Below, in pieces: positions 1-10,394 of a stretch of 64,000 nt of DNA. The notes below the pieces were generated by a model that saw only the letters and a list, made by a program, of their open reading frames with translations, did no database searches and was not told the origin of the DNA. How positions within the stretch are numbered: the first letter of the stretch is position 1; each line of letters opens with the position of its first letter. The translations under genes and the position numbers were made by a program. The DNA is taken from contig OOIN01000024.1 in the NCBI GenBank assembly GCA_900323505.1, positions 680,151 to 744,150 of the forward strand. The letters are read 5' to 3'. The stretch is from Ustilago trichophora (taxonomy: Eukaryota > Basidiomycota > Ustilaginomycetes > Ustilaginales > Ustilaginaceae).

Positions 1-1390
1 AAAAAGCGGTCCTGGATCTCGGAGATGCTCTGCAAAGTTTCGTCCTGAGCAGGACATCGTACGACGTGCCAGCCATGCTTAAGGTAATGATCACCCTTCG
101 ATCCCGTACCGTCGTCAAAGTGCTGAGGGCAAGACTGATTGATGAGTTTTGCCCACTGACGCTCTGATCCTACGGGGAGACGATCGGGCATGGTCAAGAC
201 CCCGACGGTACGAGTGCCTTTTGGATCGAAGCGTTTGACAAGTGTAAGGGCGTTCTGATGGCGAATGTCCATAGCGAAGGAGGCAACGAGGACGATGATG
301 ACGTTCTCTTGAGAAATGTCATGCACTATCATGTTTTTTATGGCATTAATCTCGGTGGAAGTGCCTTGAGAGATGAGACCGGGGAGATCGGTAAAGCGCA
401 AAGGCTCAGCGCCGGGTGCACGGATGGAGAGTGAGAGTCGCGCACCGGTAGGGAAGAATGTAGGAAGAGGGGAGTTGGGGTCGTCTTCGGCGTCGTCGAG
501 CTCGTCTGTCGACATGGTCTGGTAGAAAGAGCCTTTGATGATGGGCAGGATCGAGGAGGAAGTGTCGGAGGGTTTGGAGATAGCTGGAAGATTGGCCAAG
601 TCGCGAACGGCGAGGGTGGCTCTCCGAAGACGGTCAGCAACAAGGGCAGGATCATTGATGGTGTCACCAAATTGAATAACGCCGCCTCTGATCATGACAC
701 CCTTAGAAGAAGAAGGTGAAGTCGTCTTGAGCGGAGGTAGGACGAGCGAGATGGTAGCAGACCAGACGTCATCGCCGGCTGCCATCTCATCAGTCGAGGT
801 GATGACAATGTCGAGCGGGCCCCTCGTACAGGTACCTTGCGATCGAGGCAGCGAGACGCCCGCAAGACACTCGACGAGCGAGCTCTTACCAGTACTCTGA
901 CCACCGACCAACACCAATCTCGGAATAGTGATATCCCCTACTCTTTCGACACGATCTCCTCCTCCAACTCCATCTTCTCTTCGCCCTCCTGCTGCTGCAG
1001 CAGTTGCTGAGGTCGTGACGGTCGAACAATGATTCTGGCCCTCATCAGTCGCGGGGCGGAGGTGACAATGGCCATGAGTCGAAGGCGTCGGAAGCGGAGT
1101 CGTGAAATCGTCGACTTGTTGACACAGTACTCCAAGCCGGCGGACAACGGCACCGTAATCGGCACCTGACGGGCCGATACCAGCTCGTTGGATGGGTTTA
1201 ACCGAGTCCATCGTGTCATTGAACGACGAGGTGATGCCGGAATTGGTGTCCTGGAAAACAAAGACAATGTTCGATGTGTGAGTGTCAGTAAAGATGATAT
1301 CCAAGCACGACAGCTAAGATGATAAGGTGGCTTACAATGCGAAGCGATGGTCTGAGGCCTGCTGTGCAGTCGCTGTATTGCTGTTCGTAT
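1..1390 (-). CDS. Dynamin-like large GTPase, GTPase domain (partial, runs off the left edge)
   Basis: The reverse strand reads a dynamin-family G domain from 1250 down to base 1. It has a P-loop GGQSTGKSS, the dynamin-type segment PRSQGTCTRGPL that follows it, a DLPG switch-II motif, the stalk-facing stretch QENVIIVLVASFAMDIR and TMPD in the place of the G4 (T/N)KxD motif. Dynamins are membrane-remodelling GTPases; the diagnostic middle domain and GED lie outside the window, so the subtype cannot be named. An intron at 1251-1335 (GTAAG donor, TTTTCCAG acceptor) joins a small upstream exon at 1336-1390 in frame, itself preceded by a good CTTCTCAG acceptor. The first coding exon(s) must lie between about 1391 and 1971, but I could not fix the start codon. 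The next gene upstream is on the same strand. Confidence 0.85.
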
Positions 1391-1971
1391 CTGAGAAGCT
1401 TTGTAGAAACCAAAACTAGCCTTCTTGATGGTGAAGAAAACGAGGTGAATTTGCTGAACGTAGAAGGGATAGAAAGTCGGTGATGATGGAGGAAGGCGAA
1501 GCGTAGTCGAGTGATCGTGATGGAGAAAGGCAGAGAAGAGCGATAAGGGGGAGGAAGAAGCCCAAGTCAAAAGGTCGTTGAGCGTCGTTGGAGGGCTCGG
1601 CCTTGGTTCTGGCACAGCAGCGTGAAAGCATTCGAAGATCGCATTTATCCTCCGTCCTCCGCACAAAGCTAGCAGTCCCATCGCAAAGCATTCGGCGCCC
1701 AGAAAGCATACTGTTTCACAATGCTTGATCAGTATGATGACATGTTCCGCGCACAAGCGGACATGCGACAGGTTTCCTCCGTTCAATCGATGAAAATACA
1801 ACAAGACTCGTTCCGCAATTGCAATGTGCTCCGTCGGTTCAAGGAGACAGTGTTCAAAAAGCCTTTGGGCTTGATTGGGGTCCTGGCACAGACTTGAGTG
1901 GAACAGAGGTGAGTAAAAATACATTCAAGCAATGGATTGAGCTTGTGAGAGTAGCAACTTCACGGTGCGGG

Positions 1972-3450
1972 TTAGTGAGTGGATGTGTCAAGATCCTGGT
2001 CTACCGCCGAAGGAGAGAATGTTGGAGGCTGTCGTGGTGTCTGCTGACTTTGCTCGGGCTGAGATGGAATGGATGGCGACCGTGCAACGCTCTCACGCTG
2101 ATCCAGTTGCTGGTTGACTTGTTCGACGTTGTGCCACCAGGAACGCGTCACCCTCCGAATGCCCTCTTGCGCTTGAGCGATTGCTTGACTCGCCGCTTCC
2201 CCTCCTTGCACTCTGGCAGCTTGGATGATCCTTTCAGCTTTCTCTGGTCCTATCTCCGGGCCCGTGCTGCTATTACTGCCCCTCCACTGTCTTGACACGT
2301 GCAGCAGCTCATCATCTTCGAGCACCACTGTCCGTGTGACATCGGTTAGCTCCGAGACATGCAAGAGGTTCTGTAGGCTGTGCTGTGTCGCTTCTAGATG
2401 GAGCATGCTCTGTTCGAAGCCGCCGAGTGCTTGCGGTGCGGGAGAGACGTAGATAATGAGGACCAGTGAGAGGTACACGATTTGACGGAGGATGTGGAGG
2501 TTGGAGTGCCAGTGGTTGAGTCGGGAGGAGTCGGCGGTGACTTGGCCAAACTCAAACATGACGAGCAGCTCGACGACTAGCAAGCCGAGCAGCACTGTGA
2601 GTGATGGCACACGCCAGGCGCTTCGATCTGCTTCATATGCCTTTCTTGCCGGCAGACTTTGGGCCGGTGGTGATGGAGAGGAGGAGGAGGATGAAAATCC
2701 AAAGAGGGAGCCGGCTTGGCGAATGGCAACAGCCACCGAGTCGTCTGGGTGAGTGGTGAGGAGGCCTAAAGCCAAGATACGCCAAGCATAGGCGCCGAGC
2801 AGGAAGGGAATTGCATACCAAAAGTAGTCGCCGGCGGTCTTGCAAAACGTGCAGTCCAACAATGGTGCCGGACCCAGCAGCAGATACATGCGTCTTCCTT
2901 CGTAGCTCGACAGCCTAGCGATGAGGGCTTGCAGTTCAGCCTGCTTGGCCTGAGTCAGGAGTCCAAAGGGCAAGAGTGAAGGAGCATCGTTGATCAAGTT
3001 GCGCAGAGTGGTCGTCGGTATTGTGATGGGAGCCTTGTAAGCTAGAAAGAGGTCAGGCTTGTATCCTCCACGAAAAGCTTCGATGTGGATGGGTGCATTC
3101 TCGGCATCGTCAGTCGAGCCAAATGCACTTGGTGCATTGTAGAGAGTGTATATTGACTTGCGCAAGCCTTCGATGGCAGAGGCTGGGATGAAGATGTCGA
3201 AGCCGTACTGGGCCGGTATAAGGTTGCGAAGACTGATGAGGAACAGAAGCAGCGTCGCAATCGAGACAGTCGTGGAGAAGGGCGTTGCAAATGGAGTTAG
3301 CCGTGCGCTAGATAGGAATTTAGGTGGTGGTGGCTGCGAAGGATCGGCTTGACGAGGAGCGCGAACGCTGGAAACGAGTCGTTGTGCTTGACGAAGGATG
3401 GGCGGCACGATGACCATGCCGAGCACCAGATACGTGGTGAGATCCGCCAT
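1972..3450 (-). CDS. Multi-pass membrane protein of unknown function
   Basis: A single-exon 492-aa protein. Hydrophobic segments stand near residues 5-22, 58-78, 205-232, 280-300 and 320-340, so about five membrane passes are likely. A CTFC motif followed by GDYFWYAIP precedes the third segment and looks like a conserved core. The C-terminal ~150 residues are soluble, Gln/Ser/Pro-rich and end in low-complexity sequence. I do not recognise the family and assign no function. The ATG at 3450 is the first in frame and puts a hydrophobic stretch at the very N-terminus, which could act as a signal anchor. It is divergent from the large gene at 4462, sharing a ~1-kb upstream region. Confidence 0.7.
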   Translation of the reverse strand: MADLTTYLVLGMVIVPPILRQAQRLVSSVRAPRQADPSQPPPPKFLSSARLTPFATPFSTTVSIATLLLFLISLRNLIPAQYGFDIFIPASAIEGLRKSIYTLYNAPSAFGSTDDAENAPIHIEAFRGGYKPDLFLAYKAPITIPTTTLRNLINDAPSLLPFGLLTQAKQAELQALIARLSSYEGRRMYLLLGPAPLLDCTFCKTAGDYFWYAIPFLLGAYAWRILALGLLTTHPDDSVAVAIRQAGSLFGFSSSSSSPSPPAQSLPARKAYEADRSAWRVPSLTVLLGLLVVELLVMFEFGQVTADSSRLNHWHSNLHILRQIVYLSLVLIIYVSPAPQALGGFEQSMLHLEATQHSLQNLLHVSELTDVTRTVVLEDDELLHVSRQWRGSNSSTGPEIGPEKAERIIQAARVQGGEAASQAIAQAQEGIRRVTRSWWHNVEQVNQQLDQRESVARSPSIPSQPEQSQQTPRQPPTFSPSAVDQDLDTSTH

Positions 3451-4461
3451 GGTCCACGTGGGAGCTGTGTTATGTAGGAGAGAAGAAGAGTTCGTCGACT
3501 GGACGCAAAGCTAAGCAGCTAACATGGTCCGTGTCTTGAAGGTGTTGGTTGGTGTTGGTCAAGAAAGTGTTGGTTTCTGTGCGCATTCCAATTCGGCCAA
3601 CCCGAGCGAATATTTTCAGCATGTGCGATTTGATAGCTTAACAGGAATTATTTTTTCGGAAATCTTGCTGCATGAAACCGCGAAGATGCGGAGAGCGAAA
3701 TAGAGAGCTGTCAAAAAGCGACATGTCTCATTCAACGAGATCAAGTCACCGTCCTTCTGCCCTCTGGGCGCTGGTCATTCTTCTCCTACTGCCTTTTGCT
3801 CGCCAGTGTTTCAACTCTACGAGACACATCACGAAACAAGGCTTTATCGCCTCCCTTCGAGATGCAAGCTTCGAGATGCAAGCCACTCTCTTCACCTCTC
3901 TTGGAAATGTGCTTCGCTTTTGAGTAGATTCTACTCGCTGGTTGGACAAGCTGTCGACCGCACCTTGCTTCCCTGCACAAGCCTCAAATGGCTCGACACT
4001 CGACTCTATGCTTCCCGAGTTACATTGAGGTGCTGTCATGTAGGAGAAGCAGAGTAAGGAAGAGCAATTGTGTTTCTGCGACTGTACAGCAAAAGTCTAT
4101 TCTCATTGTCTGACCGATGATGAAGCCCTACCCGAGCCCAAACAGGCCCGACCGACTACAGATGGCTCAGGCGACTCAAAGTGCGAAAGCGTGCTCATCA
4201 TCAAAGTCGGCTTTTGATCCATCCATCCTTCCTTCTCTTCCTTTTCCATCCAAGGCCCGGCGCCTTTCTTCACCATTCCGTTTCTTTGATTTGCATCCTC
4301 TTGACTTTATTTCTCAGCCCTAGGGCCCTAGCAAGGACAGCGTTCTTGCTTTTATCATCACCTTCGTTTCCCAATCATTCCACATTAAATATTGATACGA
4401 CTTCAGGAAAGTCGTTTATTTTACAACAAGATTCAGAAGTGACCAGAATCAAGTCGACAAA
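3451..4461. promoter_or_regulatory. Divergent intergenic region, ~1 kb
   Basis: This lies between the starts of two divergently transcribed genes (3450 on -, 4462 on +) and must hold both promoters. Pyrimidine-rich stretches at 4200-4440 resemble fungal promoter/5'UTR sequence. I see no convincing coding sequence or RNA gene. Confidence 0.5.
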
Positions 4462-7400
4462 ATGCCACGTTTCAGGTCAAAGCCAACGGCAAAGACACGG
4501 TCCTCCTCGCCAGACCCCGAGAAGAAGACGAAGACCAAGAAGTCGACCAGGTCCGAAACATCAAAGAATCAGGACAGGCACAGCTCGAAGATGGCTACAA
4601 ATGCCGACAGTGGCAAGGGAAAGCAAAGAGAACTCGAGCCTTACGAGCTCAAGTATCGAAGAGAACAAGTCGACAGCTCAACACGACCTTTCTCGGATGC
4701 GACCGCCTCAAATGCTGGTGCAACTTGGCTGGTCGATGGACAGGCTCCCTCACCGCTGCAGCAAGTCTATGCCAGGGCTGAGGAGGACCTGATGGCGCGC
4801 GGTAATGACCTCGATGCTCCGTTCATCCCTGGGTTGATGGTTCCGAGCTCTGCAACCTCCTCTTCGAGCACCTCGGCCTCAAGCAGCACCACTTCCCCAA
4901 CCTCGGCAAGAGTCACAAACCCGATCGCTAGCATCCATCACAATGTTCCGCTTATCCTGTGCATCGTTGTCGGTGCCGTGGTGGTTACAGCTACGCTCTC
5001 GGTGGGACTTGCCTGGATCTTGCGTCTTGCCTGCTGTGCGGGTGAGCGTAGAGCCAGGCGCAAGCGTAGACTCGATCGATCCACATGGAGTCCATCACGG
5101 CTTGATCCAACCAGTGGGGGTGAAGAGAAGGTGGACGGCCGTAGCTCTCTCGACAGTGTCACTGTCAAAGGCGACGATGATCTGGAGGGCAAGGATGCCA
5201 AGATCGATGCTCTCTATGGAGACTCTGCCAGCGATGGCCATCTCGGCGGTACAATCCCGGTGCTGTCGTATGCTGATGGTGGAAAAGTCCAAGAAGATCC
5301 AAAGAGCACTTGGAATGGCAAAGGATGGACTCTTTTTGACCCTCCTGTTGCTTCACTTCAGCCACCAGAGCCGGCAGCTACCAATCCTCCAGCTAATGGC
5401 ACAGGAGGCGGCAACTACGGTGCTGCCAGAGAGGAGCTTGCCGATCGCGATGTTCGAGGCTTCACCTGGCCAGCTTCCGTGGAGCGACAGCCGAGCTTCA
5501 TCGAGCGTCTGGTTCAGAGGCACCACCAAGCATCGGAGCTTCCCACCACTGCCCCTCTACCCTATCCTTTCCAGGCCAAATCACCTCAACCCGCCTCTCG
5601 CATGGCAAGTTTGGGAGGTGCAGCCAACAGAGCTGTCATGAACATGCTCCCGGTCACGCTTCGAAATGCTGCCACGACCGCATCCAGACAGCGTGCCACC
5701 CGCAAACGATATCACGACATGCAACCTTACCTCGACAGCGACTTTGAGGGCACCATCGGTGGCAAGGATCGAGAGCTACCCATGGCTCGACGTCTTCGAC
5801 GAACCGAAGAGCGAATGGCTGTCGACTGGACAACTGAAGAGGAATCCTCGTCCCCGCTGGACAATGGCGCGAGACAGCTGGGACATCTTGACAACAGCCA
5901 TGCGCAACTGCCCAGAGTTCTTCCGGTAATGATTCCTCAGCCCATCATCAATGTTGATGACAAAGCTCTCGTTGAATGTACTCCTGGTCTGGCTGGTGTT
6001 GGTGCTGCTTGGTCGAGGAGAGGCTCGCAGCAGTCTTCGCTTGTAGGACCTCACATGCCGATAGTGGTCAAGTCATCGGTGGCAACAGTACAGCTTCCAA
6101 AGGTGATCGAGCCGAACCGTGCTTCGATGCTTCCCTTCCCCGCTATGGAAGGCGACCGACGCACTCGACTCCTGGGAAGCGTCGGACGCTGGCTCGGTAA
6201 GGTGACCGAGGCTGGCGAGGTCGCTGACCCCTACACTGCGCTGTCGCCTCGCCCTGACCGCAAGCTCACCAAGAACGGAAGTCTTCGCAGCGATTACACC
6301 TCGACAACCCTCGCCGATTCAGCATCCAACTCTGAAACCCACGTGGATGCGCAGACCAGTAGCAGCACACCGGGCAGAAGCGAGCGTCTCCTTCAACGAG
6401 TTGATGCCGATCAAGCCGAGCACGACCGTCAGCAGCGCCGCCTTCTTCGAAAAGCTCGCATGTTCGCTCCTGCTGCTACCGCCGACCACATTGCCCAGCA
6501 AGGCGGGCAGCAGAAGACTGTAGATGCGAACGATGATGCTGCTGCTGCCAATGTCAGTCGCGCTCCCAGCATCCGACCTCAGTTCTTCGCCACGACAGAT
6601 CTCAAGAGCTGGCTCGAGCCCAACAAGGTGTCGACCACACATGGCTTCAAGGTCCTGGGTGAGCAGGATGCAGCCAGTAGTGTAGCTGCTGATCCGTTTG
6701 CATCGGATGTCGAGGCTATGCCCAAGCTGAGAAAGTGCGATTCCTACGAATCGTTTGTTTCCGAGGCTCGCTCCAACAAGCCCAAGCTGCGATCTTCCAG
6801 CTCAAAACAGCAGCTCCGTTCGGCTGTCGTTGCCAGTCCTCGAGGTAGCGTCAAGGCCGCCAGTCGACAGAAGCGCGAGGCACTTGGCTCGCTCAACACG
6901 GCCGTCACTAAGAAGACCACTTATGGTCAGCCTCCGTCTGCTTGCCAGAGTTCAGCTGCTATCACGGTGGTCTCGTCGGTCTTTGATGAGGCGTTTGCTG
7001 CTCAACTGAACAAGGTTGCCAATAGCAAGACCGGTGGGGCCACAAAACGACGCCGAACCACGCAGTCGGGTGACGATGCCAAGGCAAAAGCCAAAGCGGA
7101 AGCCGATGCTGCTGTGCGAGACGCTTGGAGGCGACGCAAGATGCTCTCGATCAGCTCTCGTGGCAGTCAGCGAAGCCCAACCAGCCGCACTACGGTCTCA
7201 AAAGCCGAGGAGACAGGCGCGCTACTGAGTCGTGAAGAGAGCATGCGTTCTCAACCCAGTGTCTACTCTGAGCTGACTGCGCCATCGGACTACCAGTTCC
7301 AAGCTCCTCTGCTATCTGAATCGGCGCATGTTGCTATGCTGACCAGCTGTGGGGCGAGTACCATTGATCCTGTATCGGAGGAGATCGAGGTTCCTGAGGA

Positions 7401-8076
7401 GATGGCAAATGAGCAGGAGGATATGATGAAGAGGGAGAAGGAAGAAGCGCAGCTGAAGAAGCAGCAAAAGAAGGAAGCCAAGAAAGAGGCAAAGCGTCAA
7501 CAGAGGCGTGCTGAGCGCCAACGAGCAAAGGACCTTGTCGCTGTCGCCGCTTCCGCTGATGCCGAGTCGGAGCCAACTGTGCCTTCGGCTGATCAAGTCA
7601 AAGCTGCTTTGCCTGCTCTCTCCCAAGCCAAAGAAGTCAAGGGATGCACTGTCAGTACAGCATCAGCTCTTCGAAGCCAACAGCGACGCCAGCCCATCCA
7701 CCTGTCTGCCGATGGCGCCGACACTGTTGCTCAACAGCTAGCAATCAGGCGAACCATCAAGAAGCAGCGTTCCATCTCACTCGGTGTAGCGAGGAACCAG
7801 CTCGCCATGGCACACGCTGAGGTTGACAATCTCAACATCCCAGACTCGCCTTGGACCTCGAGCGACTCGGACATTAGCATTCGTCGTTGGGGCGAACCTC
7901 GTCGAGACGACTCTCTGCGCTATCAGACCCGAGGCTCTCGTCACCACCATCACTCTAGTTCCATCCCATCGATGGTCGAAGTTACTGTCAACAAGCGATC
8001 CGCTTCGAAGCACGCTCGAGCCAACAGCTACTATTACGGCATGGGAGCCGGAGGAGATCTCCGAGACTTTTGCTAG
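4462..8076 (+). CDS. Large orphan single-pass membrane protein, Ser/basic-rich
   Basis: A single-exon 1204-aa protein. The first 160 residues are polar with a KKTKTKK-type basic start and a Ser/Thr run (about 133-150). One strong transmembrane segment (about 162-187, LILCIVVGAVVV...) is followed at once by LACC and a cluster of Arg/Lys (RRARRKRR). That predicts a short N-terminal side outside or in the lumen and a ~1000-residue cytoplasmic tail; the Cys pair could be palmitoylated. The tail is low-complexity, Ser- and Ala-rich, with a strongly charged Lys/Glu/Arg/Gln stretch near 979-1030 likely to be helical or coiled. No enzymatic motif is visible and I do not recognise a family. The layout resembles a membrane-tethered scaffold, but that is a guess. 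Confidence 0.75.
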   Translation: MPRFRSKPTAKTRSSSPDPEKKTKTKKSTRSETSKNQDRHSSKMATNADSGKGKQRELEPYELKYRREQVDSSTRPFSDATASNAGATWLVDGQAPSPLQQVYARAEEDLMARGNDLDAPFIPGLMVPSSATSSSSTSASSSTTSPTSARVTNPIASIHHNVPLILCIVVGAVVVTATLSVGLAWILRLACCAGERRARRKRRLDRSTWSPSRLDPTSGGEEKVDGRSSLDSVTVKGDDDLEGKDAKIDALYGDSASDGHLGGTIPVLSYADGGKVQEDPKSTWNGKGWTLFDPPVASLQPPEPAATNPPANGTGGGNYGAAREELADRDVRGFTWPASVERQPSFIERLVQRHHQASELPTTAPLPYPFQAKSPQPASRMASLGGAANRAVMNMLPVTLRNAATTASRQRATRKRYHDMQPYLDSDFEGTIGGKDRELPMARRLRRTEERMAVDWTTEEESSSPLDNGARQLGHLDNSHAQLPRVLPVMIPQPIINVDDKALVECTPGLAGVGAAWSRRGSQQSSLVGPHMPIVVKSSVATVQLPKVIEPNRASMLPFPAMEGDRRTRLLGSVGRWLGKVTEAGEVADPYTALSPRPDRKLTKNGSLRSDYTSTTLADSASNSETHVDAQTSSSTPGRSERLLQRVDADQAEHDRQQRRLLRKARMFAPAATADHIAQQGGQQKTVDANDDAAAANVSRAPSIRPQFFATTDLKSWLEPNKVSTTHGFKVLGEQDAASSVAADPFASDVEAMPKLRKCDSYESFVSEARSNKPKLRSSSSKQQLRSAVVASPRGSVKAASRQKREALGSLNTAVTKKTTYGQPPSACQSSAAITVVSSVFDEAFAAQLNKVANSKTGGATKRRRTTQSGDDAKAKAKAEADAAVRDAWRRRKMLSISSRGSQRSPTSRTTVSKAEETGALLSREESMRSQPSVYSELTAPSDYQFQAPLLSESAHVAMLTSCGASTIDPVSEEIEVPEEMANEQEDMMKREKEEAQLKKQQKKEAKKEAKRQQRRAERQRAKDLVAVAASADAESEPTVPSADQVKAALPALSQAKEVKGCTVSTASALRSQQRRQPIHLSADGADTVAQQLAIRRTIKKQRSISLGVARNQLAMAHAEVDNLNIPDSPWTSSDSDISIRRWGEPRRDDSLRYQTRGSRHHHHSSSIPSMVEVTVNKRSASKHARANSYYYGMGAGGDLRDFC

Positions 8077-8202
8077 AGCATCTTTCCACATCTTCTGTTC
8101 ACATTCTCGTTTCTTCTCTTTCACTTTTATAATTCATTCAAATCAACTTATAAGACAACGAGTGAGAATGATGCCCTTTCGGCGCATCGAAAGTGTGAAA
8201 GC

Positions 8203-8837
8203 CTAACCGTGCGGAATCATGGCTCCAGTCGCTGCCAGGTCGCGAATGGCTTTGTAGCGATTCAGACGAACCTCGGTCGTGTCCTTGTCTTCGAGGTTGG
8301 CAATCTCAGCAAAGTGTTCGTGCAACCAGTCGGTAAACTTTTGCATGGTGCTGAGATGTTGTTTTCGCACCGCCTTGGGCTGGCTAGCGATCAGATTCGG
8401 ATGCATGGAATTGACAAGCATAGCTTTCGTTGCTGTCTCTAACCTGCGTATCATGGCGATAGCGTCGTCGTCTGACATGAGTTGAAGAGGGAGGCAAATG
8501 AGCGACCGTACTTGAGTTGGCAACAGGCGACGGAAGCTGTTTCATAGTACTCACTAGGATCCCACTTGCGAGTGCCAAAGTCAGTGAGCTTGTCAACGAT
8601 GGTGGTGACAATAGGCGAGTACTCTGTGAGTAGCTTGGGTCGAAGCGGCTTTGGATAGTTTTCTTTCAACGTGTACTGCTCCCTGTACTGGTCTTGAAAC
8701 CAGGAGATAGTGGACTTACCACGCCGGTCTGCTTCCGCAGGATCTTCGCCGGCATCGACACTGCCCATCAGCCACAGAAGGAGCGAAAGCGCCAGCAAGA
8801 CAGTAAGCGCCAACGGCTGCAACAATCTGATTCTCAT
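8203..8837 (-). CDS. Small secreted protein, copy 1 of a tandem pair (two exons)
   Basis: Exon 1 is 8555-8837, the intron 8472-8554 (GTGAGT donor, TGTCAG acceptor) and exon 2 8203-8471, giving 183 aa. The N-terminus is a clear signal peptide (MRIRLLQPLALTVLLALSLL..., cleavage likely after VDA). The mature protein is helical-looking and has no Cys pattern. It is a paralogue of the gene at 9732-10394: both have DPAE just after the signal peptide, a first exon of exactly 283 nt, the intron at the same codon after W(D/N), and a C-terminal half with a W(L/I)(H/N)(E/K)HF motif and an RYKAIRDLA / RFTKIRDLA end. I recognise no enzyme family. In a smut, a small secreted orphan in tandem copies is a candidate effector or surface protein. 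Confidence 0.75.
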
Positions 8838-9731
8838 GATGAACTGGATGTGAAGGGATGAGCCAAGTTGGTACAGTACGATGACAAATTGGAGGTAAGA
8901 CGAGACAAGTCATGAAGCAAGAGCTGGCGAAACTCTTATGTGGGCACAGCTGCTCGAGGCCAAACAGAGGAATGAGCTCGTCTCGCTCAATGAAGCCTCG
9001 AATCTCATGTGAATAAATCCTGGATCGCAGGCGACAATCGATCCGATCAAGAGCATGCCCGGCGGGGGAGAAACATCTCGATATGAAGTCTAGCTGTTGC
9101 AAATCACGGCTGTTACTTAGCCACCAAGCCTTGTTTTGCGCGCCTGAAAGGATGTGATGTGAGCAAGATATTGCTGGGAAATGAAAGAGAATAAGGGGGC
9201 GTAGGTGGACAGCCGCTGCTGCGGCAAGAGTGGTGAGAGAGGGTAGGTATGGAACTCGATGTAGGAGATGCCAAAGTGCAAGCTGCTGCATTCGAATGGT
9301 CAGTATAGATATGCATTCTTTTCCAGAACAGAACCTAGCTACTCAAGTGGCTGAGACTCTGATCACATCGACAGCTGTACGAAGCCGGACACATCGGCGG
9401 AAGTCGCTGATTGGGTGGAAGGCAGTCATGAACTGATCTTATGCAGGTCATGCTTTGCCTTTGCAGATATCGAAGCACGAGCGTGAGGATCTATCAAGCG
9501 AGATGGGACTCTCATACAGCCCAAAAAAATGACAAGATACGTGGACAAGGCCCCCTCTCGGCAGGTCTGGGCAGAACAGATTCTTTCAGCGTTGCGCTCG
9601 TTCTGACTCAAATTCTGTCCACACCCTATTATGCAAAAAGACAAATAAGGAGGAGAAGGAACTTGAATACGGAAAGGTTTTGAGTGCCTGTTGAGGGGTC
9701 GATGAAAGCTATGAGGCCAAAGGGATGCTTG
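8838..9731. other. Intergenic region between the two secreted paralogues
   Basis: Upstream region of copy 1 and downstream region of copy 2. A GTACAGTAC palindrome occurs at 8872-8880. Several overlapping open frames exist but none has a signal peptide, a homology clue or plausible introns. I see nothing else. Confidence 0.4.
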
Positions 9732-10394
9732 CTAAAGGCGAAGATAGGTGGAAATCAATGCTAAATCTCGAATCTTTGTGAATCTCTCGCGGAGAACATT
9801 GGCCCTCTCGATGCCCTCCAGGCTTTTGACTGCCTCGAAGTGTTTGTTGATCCAATCGACGACTCCTTTGAACGTCTCGTAATGCCGATTGCGAATGTTC
9901 ATGAGCTGATATTCGGCAAAGTTAGGATGGAAAGGGGCCTCAAGCAGCCCAGTAGCCTCACGATTCAGGTCGTCTAGCGTGACGATGAGGTTATCATCTG
10001 TGCGCAACGTACCACAGCAGACAATTGAAAGGAGAGCGGAAGAGAGAGACGAAAGTCAGTTCAGTTACTTAGCCATTGAGTGTGCTCGAGATCGAGTACT
10101 GAGATACGCACCGGAATTCCACCTTGGAGTGCCAAAGCGGTGCAGCTTGTTCAAATTATCCGTGATGGACGAAGGGTAGTGCTTAAGGTACTCGAATCCA
10201 GCTGCCTGAGTGATCTCTCTGCCCTCAAAGTAACTATCTAGGTAGTGATTACGAAGCCAGTGCAGATCCCCTTTGTGTCGCTCAACAATCTCGGCAGGGT
10301 CCTCATAGGCATCGACGCTGTCAATGAATGACACAAGGCTTAGAAAAGCGAGCGAGCAGAAGAGGACCAAGGACTGAATCAAGGGGATCCTCAT
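9732..10394 (-). CDS. Small secreted protein, copy 2 of a tandem pair (two exons)
   Basis: Exon 1 is 10112-10394, the intron 9998-10111 (GTGCGT donor, GCACAG acceptor) and exon 2 9732-9997, giving 182 aa. I chose the ATG at 10394 (MRIPLIQSLVLF...) because it aligns with the paralogue's start; an in-frame ATG five codons upstream (10409) would also work. The signal peptide ends near SVDA, followed by YEDPAE. Splicing joins NS to DDNLIVTL, matching the paralogue's DPNDDAIAM. Sequence divergence from copy 1 is high while gene structure is identical, so the duplication is old or the pair evolves fast, as secreted host-interaction genes often do. Function unknown. Confidence 0.75.

Noticed and set aside
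938..1924. 328-codon open frame on the reverse strand over the dynamin exon
   Set aside because: It is out of frame with the clear dynamin G domain, and the intron signals at 1251-1335 join to a different frame.
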